In this document: piece after piece, positions 51,425 through 60,740 of the stretch
How positions within the stretch are numbered: the first letter of the stretch is position 1
Layout: each line of letters opens with the position of its first letter
Assembly: GCA_020186115.1 (NCBI GenBank)
Contig: WSYJ01000174.1
Coordinates: 248,001-312,000, forward strand
Source: Histomonas meleagridis
Taxonomy: Eukaryota > Parabasalia > Tritrichomonadida > Dientamoebidae
Direction: 5' to 3'
Length of the DNA stretch: 64,000 nt
Made by a program: the position numbers and the translations under genes
The notes under the pieces: generated by a model
Told to the model about the DNA's origin: nothing
What the model saw: only the letters and a program-made list of their open reading frames with translations
Database searches by the model: none

Positions 51425-52234
51425 GGTGATGGGTTTATTGGCATCAAGTGAAGTTTTACAACGCTTTTCTGAAGATATAATTGAATTGAAGCTTCTTTCT
51501 CGGCCACCAAAAGTATGGACCTATTTATTATAGAGTTACCTATTTTGAATGAGTATTCAATTAACGAGGAGGCACGTTTAAAATCGCGTGAGGGCTTCAT
51601 TCTGCCTTCAATTCCATGATATTTAAAAAGTAGAACACGTATTCAAAAAGGTTTGTTGTATGATTACAAAAATTCGAAAATGGTTATGTAAAATATTCAA
51701 AAGATTATTGGTTGTAAAGTAAACAAATTTAAAACGTGCTCATGATAACAAAGCTACTTTAAAACAATTCAATTTTTTCAACAAAGACACAATTTTGAGT
51801 ATCATAGAATCTGGATTAATGGTTATTTTGGTGTTGAATCATTAATGTTTCAAACATTCAAGCTTGAATGTTACATTTCATTTAGGAAAGAAGAACCTGA
51901 TGATAAAATTTTGATTTAAATAAAATGGAATATTTTAAAAGAATTTGAAGTGGGATGAAGGATGGGATACGATCAAAAGGAAAACTGATCTACAAACAAT
52001 AATAAAAAAGGGAAGCCAAATAGGTGTATGATAAAATTTAATGTAATCAGAAAATTATAAAAATTAATCGACGAGAATGAAAATAGGGTCAAAATATGCA
52101 CCACAGGAAAAAATGAATACCAAAAGCTTATTTGTAAGAGAATATTTTGCTTTCATACATATTTAAGCAAGTTTCTTTACTAAAACCTCCGATGATTAAT
52201 TATTTGAAAACTTTTTCTGACATTATTGAATTTA
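51425..52234. other. Divergent intergenic region with a 20-bp palindrome
   Basis: AACATTCAAG at 51853 is followed directly by its reverse complement to 51872. No gene is visible; a minus-strand frame overlapping the Myb 5' end has no support. Confidence 0.4.
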
Positions 52235-52242
52235 AACGGTTT
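52235..52242 (+). promoter_or_regulatory. M3 box AACGGTTT upstream of the Rab gene
   Basis: Perfect match to the M3 consensus, 28 nt before the ATG at 52263. Confidence 0.6.
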
Positions 52243-52262
52243 TGACGTCAGGCAGATTGCCT

Positions 52263-52853
52263 ATGGATTTCAAGATCGTTTTCTTTGGCCCATCAAACGC
52301 TGGTAAAACTTCGATTATTGAGAGGTACTGCAGCAATGTATTTAATGTTGATACTCTTTCTACAATTGGGGCTCAATTTTTCACAAAAACAATCGAAGTT
52401 AATAATGAATTGATTAACCTGTATATATGGGATACAGCAGGCGACGAACGCTTTGGGTCAATGCAAACGTCGTATGTTCGTGGATCTAATGCCCTTGTTT
52501 TAACTTATGATTTGTCGAATCCAAATTATGAATATTTAAAAAACATGCTTCGCTTATTTAGAGATGAAGTTAAAGCCGAGTCACCAGAAAAGCTGCCTGT
52601 TATGATTTTAGGAAATAAATTAGATCTTATTGATGATAGTGATATTGACAGATTAAAAATGGAAGTCGAAGAATTTTGCAGGCAAACAAACCTTTCTCTT
52701 TACCAATTTGTTTCAGCAAAAGAAGATACAAACATTAATGAATCATTTTTGTTACTCAGTGAGCAATTAATTAAAGTAGAAACTTACTCAGCAGCGCCAT
52801 CAATCCAGCTAATGGCAGGCGGCAAAAAGCAAAATTCTGGTAATTGCTGCTGA
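52263..52853 (+). CDS. Rab-family small GTPase with altered switch II
   Basis: The 196-residue GTPase has P-loop GPSNAGKT, switch I with TIGAQFFTKTI (Rab-type RabF1), WDTAGDERFGSM, NKLDL and SAKEDTN, and ends in the prenylation motif CC. The catalytic Gln of DTAGQE is Asp, which should lower intrinsic GTP hydrolysis. It should act in vesicle traffic. Subfamily is unclear; RabF motifs most resemble the Rab5/21/22 group. The first in-frame ATG is 52263, seven codons after a TTG that opens the frame, and an M3 box supports it. Confidence 0.88.
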   Translation: MDFKIVFFGPSNAGKTSIIERYCSNVFNVDTLSTIGAQFFTKTIEVNNELINLYIWDTAGDERFGSMQTSYVRGSNALVLTYDLSNPNYEYLKNMLRLFRDEVKAESPEKLPVMILGNKLDLIDDSDIDRLKMEVEEFCRQTNLSLYQFVSAKEDTNINESFLLLSEQLIKVETYSAAPSIQLMAGGKKQNSGNCC

Positions 52854-52940
52854 TTTTAAATTATTTTTGTTTGATAAATAAACAATATCTAATCTTTAAC
52901 ATTCAACAGTGTTTTAGCAAAAGCAAAATTGTGATTGTTA

Positions 52941-52946
52941 TCATTT
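52941..52946 (+). promoter_or_regulatory. Initiator TCATTT without a following in-frame ATG
   Basis: A consensus Inr whose A lies 11 nt before a GTG at 52954, exactly where an ATG would be expected. Confidence 0.5.
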
Positions 52947-52953
52947 ACACAAA

Positions 52954-53628
52954 GTGAGCAAGAATCAAAATAAAGAGAAAAATAATAATCCGGATACCTC
53001 ATCGTTAATACCACAAATAAGGTTTATTTTGGACAATAATGCCAAAGGGTATGCTATATACTATGCCCTAATGCAAGAAAAAACGATTCTGGAATTGTTT
53101 TTTGAAATTCAATTTGCCTTACTGAATTTAAAAAGTGTCATAATTTTAGATTCACCAATGAGTAAGCCCGTTGAGGTTATGCCAATTGACAGTTGGCTAG
53201 CGACTTTGCGCTTAGCAAACTTCTGTCCAACGTCGCTCTCGATTGATGATCTTCATGGATTAACTCGATTGGAGAATGGATCTTCATCGAATGTTCAATA
53301 CATTCCTCCTTCTCCTTCTGTGTCAGTAGAAAAAATAGGAACTGAACCTCTGTCTCCAAAACGTACTCCTAGAAGGAATAGATTCGATTTTCTTCTTTCA
53401 GATGTGAAAATTGAAGAAGCTCCAAAACAGAGAAGTAAAATGCAGTATGAACTTTCCAATATGACAAGGCTTCGTGCTCCAGGTAAAATTGGTGATTCGT
53501 TGATAATTGTATCATTATCTTCGTCAAATTTATCAAAAGATACCCCAGACGGTAGCTACGATCAGTTGGATAATGTGAGTTCTGGTTCAGATTCAATGTC
53601 GCGATCAGGTTCTGATTCGATTGTGTGA
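52954..53628 (+). CDS. Hypothetical protein with GTG at the expected start
   Basis: The 224-codon frame opens with GTG. The first in-frame ATG is at 53071 (MQEKTILELFFEIQ); the first ATG of any frame, 53039, is out of frame and soon stops. The segment before 53071 (SLIPQIRFILDNNAKGYAIYYAL) looks coding. Either the gene starts at GTG, or an ATG was lost, or a shorter 185-residue protein is made. The N-terminal third is helical and hydrophobic; the rest is Ser/Pro-rich and disordered, with possible proline-directed phosphorylation sites (PLSPKRTPRR) and a Ser-rich end. No domain recognised. Confidence 0.5.
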   Translation: MSKNQNKEKNNNPDTSSLIPQIRFILDNNAKGYAIYYALMQEKTILELFFEIQFALLNLKSVIILDSPMSKPVEVMPIDSWLATLRLANFCPTSLSIDDLHGLTRLENGSSSNVQYIPPSPSVSVEKIGTEPLSPKRTPRRNRFDFLLSDVKIEEAPKQRSKMQYELSNMTRLRAPGKIGDSLIIVSLSSSNLSKDTPDGSYDQLDNVSSGSDSMSRSGSDSIV

Positions 53629-54081
53629 GATAGTGTTTTGCAAATTTCCCCATGAAGGCATGCGCTAAAAATGTGTCTTTCAGCAGGAACTTATATCCCT
53701 TGTTCCTACGTTGAAACCTTGTTAAAATGCTCAATAACACATTTTTATTCGAATGAGAATTTTTTATGTGTTTCGTTTCATAGAGGTTGATTTAAGGTAT
53801 TAAAACAGAGTAAGTGATTATCTATTGAATTATATTTCTATTTTTATTAAAAGATTCAATTTCATAAAAATTTTTTATATGGAATATTTGTAGAGAACCT
53901 AAAAAAATAAAGAACTAATTATTAAAAAAATAAATAAAAAGACTACGTTTGGGAATTTATTATTGAGTGACTAAATAATGGACATTTTCATGTTTTCAAA
54001 GTTACTGAAAAACGATTTGAATAGTTAAAAACGTTTTTCTTTTCAATGATCTAACGATAGAGCTGAAAAAAGCAAAGAAAA
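53629..54081. other. Intergenic region
   Basis: AT-rich. TAACGATA (54053-54060), a Myb recognition-like word, lies about 22 nt before the next ATG. Nothing else recognised. Confidence 0.4.
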
Positions 54082-55032
54082 ATGCAAACACCCCAAAACT
54101 CAAACATTCCAACAATAGATTTAAAACAAATTCATCAAACTATAAACAAAGTAAATGAAAGTGCTAGGCAATTTTTTATGTTAAATAATAGAGAAAGTAA
54201 TTTATTTATTACTCCAAATATTAATTTACAAAAACCAGAAATAAAAAATACATTATTCGAAACGCCAAAAAATGCAGATAATGAAAAGCCTAAAAAGCGC
54301 CCAGGTAGACCAAGAACTCGCCCAGAAAAACCAACTCCAAAAAAGAGAAAAAGAGATGTCGAGTCAACAGCTCCAATTCAGACAAGATCAAGATCTAAGA
54401 CCACCAAGTCAAATGAGGAAAATAAACCAACAAATTCAATTCCAAAAACAGTGGGAAATATTGATTCCAATTTAGATCTTTATGAAATTGTTGAAGACAT
54501 CAAGAAGAATATAAGCGCTCATAAAGAAAACACTATAACAGTTATAAAAAGAAATGATGAAATAATTCCAGATATCAATAATTTGGATAAAAAGTCATTT
54601 TCATACATTCCTGATATTGCGCCTTCTAGCTTTATTCGATCACGCGAAAAGCAGCTTGAATCCTTCAAATCGAAAAGCAAAAATGACTTTTTTTTCCAAC
54701 TTGATTCCAATGTAAATTACAATATGATGAGCCAAATCAAACAAGAGCCACCACAACCGCAATCGCAACCACAGTCACAGCCGCTGTCGCAACCACAATC
54801 ACAGCCACAGTCACAGAAGCCTTCAAATAATGTATCTGTTGCATTGACGTATCCAAGTTCAACAGCGCAAAGCGCCAAATCACAGAACCCTCAAAACAAA
54901 ATTCTCAATTTTAAAGATTTTATAATGGAAAATAACAAGCGGCAGGTGCAAAATCAACAGCAAATGAATGTTAATACAAATCCTCAACAACAACAAAGTA
55001 CGCAAGAACAAACAAAAAATACTAACAGATAA
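54082..55032 (+). CDS. AT-hook nuclear protein
   Basis: The 316-residue protein has a classic AT-hook KKRPGRPRTRPEKP at about residue 70, followed by basic nuclear-localisation sequence (KKRKRD, TRSRSK). AT-hooks bind the minor groove of AT-rich DNA, abundant here. The remainder is disordered, with a Pro-Gln-Ser repeat (PQSQPQSQ) at about 225-245 and a Gln-rich C-terminus, as in chromatin or transcription co-factors. No enzymatic domain is visible. Start is the first ATG. Confidence 0.75.
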   Translation: MQTPQNSNIPTIDLKQIHQTINKVNESARQFFMLNNRESNLFITPNINLQKPEIKNTLFETPKNADNEKPKKRPGRPRTRPEKPTPKKRKRDVESTAPIQTRSRSKTTKSNEENKPTNSIPKTVGNIDSNLDLYEIVEDIKKNISAHKENTITVIKRNDEIIPDINNLDKKSFSYIPDIAPSSFIRSREKQLESFKSKSKNDFFFQLDSNVNYNMMSQIKQEPPQPQSQPQSQPLSQPQSQPQSQKPSNNVSVALTYPSSTAQSAKSQNPQNKILNFKDFIMENNKRQVQNQQQMNVNTNPQQQQSTQEQTKNTNR

Positions 55033-55217
55033 AAATTTACGTTTTATGCTTCATGGATTAAATAGAATAATTATAATAAATTTTTTTTTGAAAAAAATCA
55101 ATTTCTTTTGAATTTAAAATTTGATTTTCATGTTCTTTTATTTAAAAAAAAAAATATTTTTTTTTCTTTACATTTTGTTTTAGTTTTCTTCTTTTGTTAA
55201 CGTACTCTTTTTATGTC

Positions 55218-56885
55218 ATGGAAGAAGAAGATCCTTTAAAAAATCTTCTAAATTATTTAGATGCTGCTGAAACAAATGAAGTACAAGAAACTCTACAATT
55301 AAACACTACAAATGAAGAACAAGCACAAGTTAATTCAAAAATGTTGGCTTTAGAGGAAAAACTTAAAGAAGCCAAAAAGAAAGAAGAAAAAGTAATAGAA
55401 GAACTAAGCAAGGTTATTACACTTTCTAATCAAGAAAAGGTATCAATCAAAGACCAGATAGATCAAAAATTGAAAAGTCAAAAATCCAAATTTGAAGCAG
55501 CAATATCACGCCATCAAACAACATTAAATAATTTAATTCAAGAAAGAGATAATCTCAAATCACAATGTGAAAGTCTTGAATCCAAATTAACTGTTGCAAG
55601 AAAAGAATCTGAGAAAAGAGACAAAATGATCAAAGAACAAATTGCTCTAAAAGCTGCACAACAAAAGGAGCTTGCCATTACCGAGGAAAGGATTCGACAA
55701 GAAAAAATCATCAAGAAGAAAACTGCTGAACTTAAAAAAGCCGCCATCCAAAGTTTTGAGCCCGAACTCCAACAAATAATATCACAACACAAGCAAGAAA
55801 TTAAAGCAATCAAAGAGTCACATGAGAAAGAACTACAAGCCGCTAAAGAAGCATCTGAAATTCGCTTCAACACAGAAAAACAACGAATTATTAATCAACT
55901 TGAAAAAGAAAGAAAAGAAGAAATCGAATCATTAGAAGAACGTTTTCAAAAACAACTCGAACGTGAGAAAGAACTTCATAAAGCTGAACTTGAAACACTT
56001 TCTTTAAAATTACTTAGTGTTAAAAATGAAAAGAATAATTCGATCCAACATGCAAAAGAAGAAGGAGAAAAACTTTTAGCTGAAACACGTGATCGATTAA
56101 AATTAGAGCTTTCTAAGGAAAGTCTTAGGATTGCACAAGAAATCGAGAAAATAGATAATATCACAAAAGAGGCAAATGATAAAATAAAAAAAGACGCATT
56201 AATTGAAATGAATGTAATTAAAGATGAAATACGTAAAAAAACTGAAATTGAAATCAAAAAGAAAAACGAAGAAAAATTAAAAATAGTAATGAAAAAGCTT
56301 GAAGAAGATATGGAACAAAAAAAGAAACAATTGATGAAAGAAGCAGAAAAAAGAATTGAAGAATCACAAGCTGATAAACTTTTAGAATTAAAATCACTTA
56401 AAGAAGAATTAAAACAGAATCAAAAAGAACTTGAAAATATAAAACAATCATATGATAATGAAAAGAAACTTTGTGAAAAACTTGAATTAGAAAATGAAAA
56501 TTTGTTAAATGAAATTAATAAACAAAGAGAACATAAAAATGAACTTCAATCTTTACTTAGTGAAAAAGAAAAAGAATTAATGAAAGCTAAAGAACAAAGA
56601 AAACAAAAGGAATTAGAAAATAATGAAACTTTTGAAAAAATTAAAAATGATCTTATTAAACAATATGAAGAAGCAAAAAATGAATACGAAAAGCAAAAGC
56701 AAAAATGGTTAAAAGAAAGAAAAATGATTGAAGAAAAGAATACGGCTGAAATTAATGCTATTTCTAGAAAAGTAAAAACATTAATCGAGGCAAAAGAACA
56801 AAAAATTCAACAATTGAATGAACAGTTATCGAAATCACAATCAAAGTTACAAGAAATAAAAAATTTATTCAAAGAAAATCAATGA
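55218..56885 (+). CDS. Long coiled-coil protein
   Basis: A 555-residue protein, highly charged (Lys, Glu) and coiled coil from about residue 30 to the end, with long single-helix-like stretches (EIRKKTEIEIKKKNEEKLKI). The N-terminal 25 residues are acidic (MEEEDPLKNLLNYLDAAE). It could be a centrosomal, basal-body or cytoskeletal protein, but no domain identifies it. The first in-frame ATG is 55218; an ATG at 55213 is out of frame. Confidence 0.7.
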   Translation: MEEEDPLKNLLNYLDAAETNEVQETLQLNTTNEEQAQVNSKMLALEEKLKEAKKKEEKVIEELSKVITLSNQEKVSIKDQIDQKLKSQKSKFEAAISRHQTTLNNLIQERDNLKSQCESLESKLTVARKESEKRDKMIKEQIALKAAQQKELAITEERIRQEKIIKKKTAELKKAAIQSFEPELQQIISQHKQEIKAIKESHEKELQAAKEASEIRFNTEKQRIINQLEKERKEEIESLEERFQKQLEREKELHKAELETLSLKLLSVKNEKNNSIQHAKEEGEKLLAETRDRLKLELSKESLRIAQEIEKIDNITKEANDKIKKDALIEMNVIKDEIRKKTEIEIKKKNEEKLKIVMKKLEEDMEQKKKQLMKEAEKRIEESQADKLLELKSLKEELKQNQKELENIKQSYDNEKKLCEKLELENENLLNEINKQREHKNELQSLLSEKEKELMKAKEQRKQKELENNETFEKIKNDLIKQYEEAKNEYEKQKQKWLKERKMIEEKNTAEINAISRKVKTLIEAKEQKIQQLNEQLSKSQSKLQEIKNLFKENQ

Positions 56886-57053
56886 ACACTTAATGATCAA
56901 TTAATAGAAGATACAAAATATGTGTTTATATAAATATCATGTTAATTATGTTATAATTTTTTTCAGCTTCGATGTTTTGAAACTTGGTTTGACAAACGTC
57001 CAACAAATCGAAAGCGGCCGTTAAAAAGCATCGTCACTTTTTATTCAAGCCTA

Positions 57054-57061
57054 AACGGTTT
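57054..57061 (+). promoter_or_regulatory. M3 box AACGGTTT upstream of the Rho-like gene
   Basis: A perfect M3 match 15 nt before an ATG at 57076 that is out of frame with the GTPase. Confidence 0.55.
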
Positions 57062-57071
57062 ATACAAAATC

Positions 57072-57695
57072 TTGTATGAAGGAATCAAAATAAACATTGT
57101 TGGAGATAATGGCGTGGGTAAAACTTCTTTAGTGATGACGCATAATAATGGCGTATTCCCAAATTCCAATAAAATTCGATGTTGTTCAGGAAACTTTCAA
57201 AAAGATGTTAATTCCAATGGAAAACCAATTAAACTGAACATTTGGGACGTGTGTGCTGGAGGCGAAGATGTTTCACATTTGAGAACACTGAGTTATCCAA
57301 ATACTAGTGTTTTTCTTATTTGCTTTTCGCTTGTATATCCAATGTCATTAAAAAATGTAGCAAATGTATGGGCTCCAGAGGTAAGGAAATTTTGTCCTGA
57401 TGTGCCTATTATTTTGGTAGGAACGAAATCAGATCTTAGAGAGAACCCAAATCCTAAAGACATTTTTTTCCATAAACCTATTTCTTCGGACAAAGGCATA
57501 GTTATGGCAAAAGAAATTGGTGCTTTTTCTTATATTGAATGTTCTTCGAAAATTAGATATAATTTGGATGAAACTTTTCAACTTGCAGTTGAATGTTTCC
57601 TGGAAAGGATGAATAGTTTAACTTCACAAATATGGTTATTTTTGAATACTTTACAAATAGTTTTTGATGATTGTAAGCAGCAAAAAAAATGTTAA
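57072..57695 (+). CDS. Degenerate Rho-like GTPase, start lost by frameshift
   Basis: The frame encodes a Rho-family fold: VGDNGVGKTSLV (P-loop), a switch II reading WDVCAGGEDVSHLR where DTAGQE is expected, GTKSDLRE, a Rho insert region and ECSSKIRYNLDETF. Switch I is replaced (SNKIRCCSGNF), so the magnesium-binding Thr is absent. The C-terminus lacks a CAAX box and overlaps the next gene by 29 nt. The frame has no ATG: it opens with TTG, and the ATG at 57076, well placed behind an M3 box, is one base out of frame. I infer a decaying Rac paralogue or pseudo-GTPase. If the ATG frame were one base longer it would read MKGIKINIVGDNG. Confidence 0.55.
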   Translation: MYEGIKINIVGDNGVGKTSLVMTHNNGVFPNSNKIRCCSGNFQKDVNSNGKPIKLNIWDVCAGGEDVSHLRTLSYPNTSVFLICFSLVYPMSLKNVANVWAPEVRKFCPDVPIILVGTKSDLRENPNPKDIFFHKPISSDKGIVMAKEIGAFSYIECSSKIRYNLDETFQLAVECFLERMNSLTSQIWLFLNTLQIVFDDCKQQKKC

Positions 57696-59202
57696 AATTC
57701 GATATCCTTCAGGGAAATCAACAAAAGAACTTAAGTTCAAAGTTGCTTCAACAACAAATGGAGCTGTTTTGAGGACATATATTGGGCATCAAATTTCTCA
57801 ATTTAGGGAAGAATCTTATTTACTTCTTTATCAAGATCCCAATGGGCAACTTTCGTTTCTTGATGAATCTAAGCCATTAAGTGAGGTTAGTCAACCTAAA
57901 AGTATTCGACTTCATTTAATTTTACGTCAATATACAGGCAAAGTCATATTCCCAGATGGAACTTCTAAACACATTCAAATTGATCTTGCTGATCCAATAC
58001 AAAAAGCTATTGAAAAAACATTTCCAAAAAACCATCAAAATCTTATTTTTGCATATCAACCCAAGAGCGATCCGACTCTTTGTAAAATCCTAGCTCGTAC
58101 TCTTCCACTTATTCTTCAAGGCTGGTCTAGTGAGCCCCTTTTACTTTTCAAAATCATTGATCTTAATCAATTGTCAAATGATGATCAAACTCTTCTTCAA
58201 GATTATTACATCAGTGCCAAGCTTGCAGCCTCCAGAGGGATTTCTTTATATTCCATGAGCCATTGGGGCACACTATCATTTTTACAATTTATTGCAGATG
58301 GCGGAAATCTCCAATCTAACAACAAACCAGCCATCACGCACTTTGTTCCTGAGTCCATTCGAACTGATGCCAATGTTACCAAAGCATATAACCAATGTTT
58401 AGAACGAAATAGTTCATTCACATCTTCCCAAGCCAAGCGCAAATTTGTTGAAACAGCTGTTTACAAAGGCGCCATTTATTGTTATTTTGAGAAAATACAC
58501 TTTCTTTCGATGAAGCGAAAGTTCAAAATTCCTTCACATCGTTTTATCTATGTCTCATTTAATAGTATTTACATCACTAAACAATACGGCACAATGATAT
58601 CACGACGAAAGCAACTATCGCAAATCAAAGAAATTAATTTGGATGGCGATAATTTAATGATAACATTTAACAACGATGAAAAATGGCGACTAAAGTCCGA
58701 AATACCAATTGTCTTAAAGTCCATTTTAGAAGAACGAATTTCGATGTTACCGAATCTTGATAACTATTCGCAGTCACAAGATAATGAAAGTAATAAAACT
58801 GATATAAATATATACGGCGAAGAAGACGAAGAAACTGATGAACTTATTTCTGATTCGGAGCAAACTGATTTATTTAACATAATAAATCTAAACGAGAAAA
58901 GTACTAAGAAAACAGTACAAGTTGAGCCTGGAATTTCTTTGCTAATTTGCCCTCCGAAAGATGAAGTTAACGCGCCATATAATGTAAATGATCAAATGTA
59001 TCGAAACTTGAAAATCGTTAAGGAATTAGAAATCCCAAATTATGAAATAAATCCAAAAGATAACTTGGATAATGTCCCCGATATTAATTGGATTTCGAAT
59101 TCCGATGATTTGTTGTCAGTATCAAAACAACCTGGAAAAACTATTTTTTGCGTAATAGTGATTTTTGTTATTATAATTATCTTAATAAAAAGAAAAAAAT
59201 AA
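57667..59202 (+). CDS. FERM-domain protein with C-terminal membrane anchor
   Basis: The 511-residue protein begins with a ubiquitin-like F1 lobe (VKIRYPSGKSTKELKFKVAST), then RLHLILRQYTGKVIFPDG, a helical F2 lobe (LLFKIIDL, LQDYYISAKLAASRGISLY) and a PH-like F3 lobe (HRFIYVSFNSIYIT, INLDGDNLMITFNNDEKWRLKSE). Acidic, disordered sequence follows (residues about 370-480), and the end is a single hydrophobic segment KTIFCVIVIFVIIIILIKRKK, a tail anchor. FERM proteins link membranes to actin. The ATG at 57667 lies within the last 29 nt of the Rho-like gene; the frame fits a FERM start. Confidence 0.7.
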   Translation: MIVSSKKNVKIRYPSGKSTKELKFKVASTTNGAVLRTYIGHQISQFREESYLLLYQDPNGQLSFLDESKPLSEVSQPKSIRLHLILRQYTGKVIFPDGTSKHIQIDLADPIQKAIEKTFPKNHQNLIFAYQPKSDPTLCKILARTLPLILQGWSSEPLLLFKIIDLNQLSNDDQTLLQDYYISAKLAASRGISLYSMSHWGTLSFLQFIADGGNLQSNNKPAITHFVPESIRTDANVTKAYNQCLERNSSFTSSQAKRKFVETAVYKGAIYCYFEKIHFLSMKRKFKIPSHRFIYVSFNSIYITKQYGTMISRRKQLSQIKEINLDGDNLMITFNNDEKWRLKSEIPIVLKSILEERISMLPNLDNYSQSQDNESNKTDINIYGEEDEETDELISDSEQTDLFNIINLNEKSTKKTVQVEPGISLLICPPKDEVNAPYNVNDQMYRNLKIVKELEIPNYEINPKDNLDNVPDINWISNSDDLLSVSKQPGKTIFCVIVIFVIIIILIKRKK

Positions 59203-59228
59203 TTTAATGGTTAATGAAAAAGTGCCCC

Positions 59229-59267
59229 GGCGGTTTGCATTTGTCGTTTTTGACTGTCATAACCGTT
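59229..59267 (+). promoter_or_regulatory. Two M3-type boxes upstream of enolase
   Basis: GGCGGTTT (59229-59236, forward) and TAACCGTT (59260-59267, reverse of AACGGTTA), 47 and 16 nt before the ATG at 59283. They lie within 80 nt after the FERM gene stop. Confidence 0.5.
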
Positions 59268-59282
59268 CTATTTGGCCATTTT

Positions 59283-60740
59283 ATGTCACAGGAAAAAACT
59301 CCTGCTCAAAAGACCCAAGAATACCTCGATAAGTATAGAGTACGTGAAGTAATACAAGAGGCTGTTAATGAACTTATAGAAACTAAGCCCGAAGACGTTC
59401 CAGGAGTTCTCGCTTCTCTCATGAAACGTCGTGCTTTACCGCCAGTTGTTGATCACCTTGTTGGTCGTCAAGTACTCGATTCTCGTGGTAACCCAACTGT
59501 TGAAGTCGATGTTTATGCTAATTATCTTGGTGAAGTTGTATTCGCTGGTCGTTCTTCTGCTCCAAGTGGTGCTTCTACTGGCTCTAATGAAGCACGTGAA
59601 CTCCGTGACAAAGATTCCAAGCTTTACTTTGGAAAAGGTACTGTTACAGCTGCATCAAATGTAACAAATATCATTTCACCTGCTCTTAAATCACTTAGCC
59701 TTTCATCACTTGGTGACCTTGATCGAGCTATTTGTCGTCTTGCAGGTTCCGAATTAAAGGAAAAGGTTGGTGGAAATGCTACAACTGCATCTTCATTTGC
59801 ACTTGCTACAGCAGCTGCTAACCTTAATGATGAACAACTTTTCCTCTATCTTGCACGTCAATACCATCGTGAGCTTCCTGAAAAGTATCGTTTACCAACA
59901 CCATTTTGCAATATCCTTAACGGTGGAAAGCATGCAGGTGGCAAACTCAAGATCCAAGAATTCATGATCTCACCACGCGAAGATTTACCATTCCCAGAAC
60001 AATTACGTATTGTCACAGAAATATATCAAAAATTAGGTGTCATACTTTCCAGCGAAAAAGGTGTTTCTGCCAAGAACTTAGGCGATGAAGGAGGTTATGC
60101 CCCACCATTAGACACACCAGAAGAAGCATTGTCATATATCGAACGTGCAATTACTGAATCTGGTTACAAGCCTGGCGAAGATGTCTTTTTGGGCTTAGAC
60201 GCCGCGGCATCTGAGTTTTATGACGAAGAGACGAAGTTATATGAAGTCGAAGTTGGCGTTAAGAAGACCGGTGACGAAATGATACAATACTGGAAAGATA
60301 TGTTAGAACGACACCCATCAATCATCTCCATTGAGGATGGCTTACACGAGAAGGACTATAAGACATGGATTAAGATGAACAAAGAAATCGGTGAAAAATG
60401 CCAACTTGTCGGCGACGATTTATACACAACAAATCCAAAGACTATCCAAAGAGGTCTTAAGGAGAAGTGGTGTAACGCATTGTTACTTAAGGTTAACCAA
60501 ATCGGTACTATCACTGAGGCTATGAGAGCCGCGAGAATGGTGTTGGATGAGGGACAAAAGGTTATGGTGTCGCATAGATCTGGCGAAACTTGCAATTCAC
60601 TCATCTCAGATTTGGCAGTAGCTATTGGTGCACAATATATAAAGACTGGATCATTGGCACGTGGAGAGAGAATCCAAAAGTACACAAGGCTTCTCCAGAT
60701 CTATGAGTACTTGAAGGAAAATGAAATGCTCGATGAGTAA
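59283..60740 (+). CDS. Enolase with an N-terminal RIIa/DPY-30-like docking segment
   Basis: The 485-residue protein has a full enolase: LDSRGNPTVEVDVY, SGASTGSNEA, the acidic metal site GDDLYTTN, catalytic LLLKVNQIGT and VSHRSGET. It converts 2-phosphoglycerate to phosphoenolpyruvate in glycolysis. About 55 residues precede the enolase fold; the part EYLDKYRVREVIQEAVNELI followed by KPEDVPGVLASLM has the two-helix pattern of RIIa/DPY-30 docking domains (Pro-Glu-Asp turn). Such N-termini anchor proteins to flagellar or AKAP-like structures; enolase-4 of animals has one. Start is the ATG at 59283; a frame upstream opens at 59214 inside the previous gene's downstream region. GC content is higher than in neighbours. 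Confidence 0.9.
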   Translation: MSQEKTPAQKTQEYLDKYRVREVIQEAVNELIETKPEDVPGVLASLMKRRALPPVVDHLVGRQVLDSRGNPTVEVDVYANYLGEVVFAGRSSAPSGASTGSNEARELRDKDSKLYFGKGTVTAASNVTNIISPALKSLSLSSLGDLDRAICRLAGSELKEKVGGNATTASSFALATAAANLNDEQLFLYLARQYHRELPEKYRLPTPFCNILNGGKHAGGKLKIQEFMISPREDLPFPEQLRIVTEIYQKLGVILSSEKGVSAKNLGDEGGYAPPLDTPEEALSYIERAITESGYKPGEDVFLGLDAAASEFYDEETKLYEVEVGVKKTGDEMIQYWKDMLERHPSIISIEDGLHEKDYKTWIKMNKEIGEKCQLVGDDLYTTNPKTIQRGLKEKWCNALLLKVNQIGTITEAMRAARMVLDEGQKVMVSHRSGETCNSLISDLAVAIGAQYIKTGSLARGERIQKYTRLLQIYEYLKENEMLDE

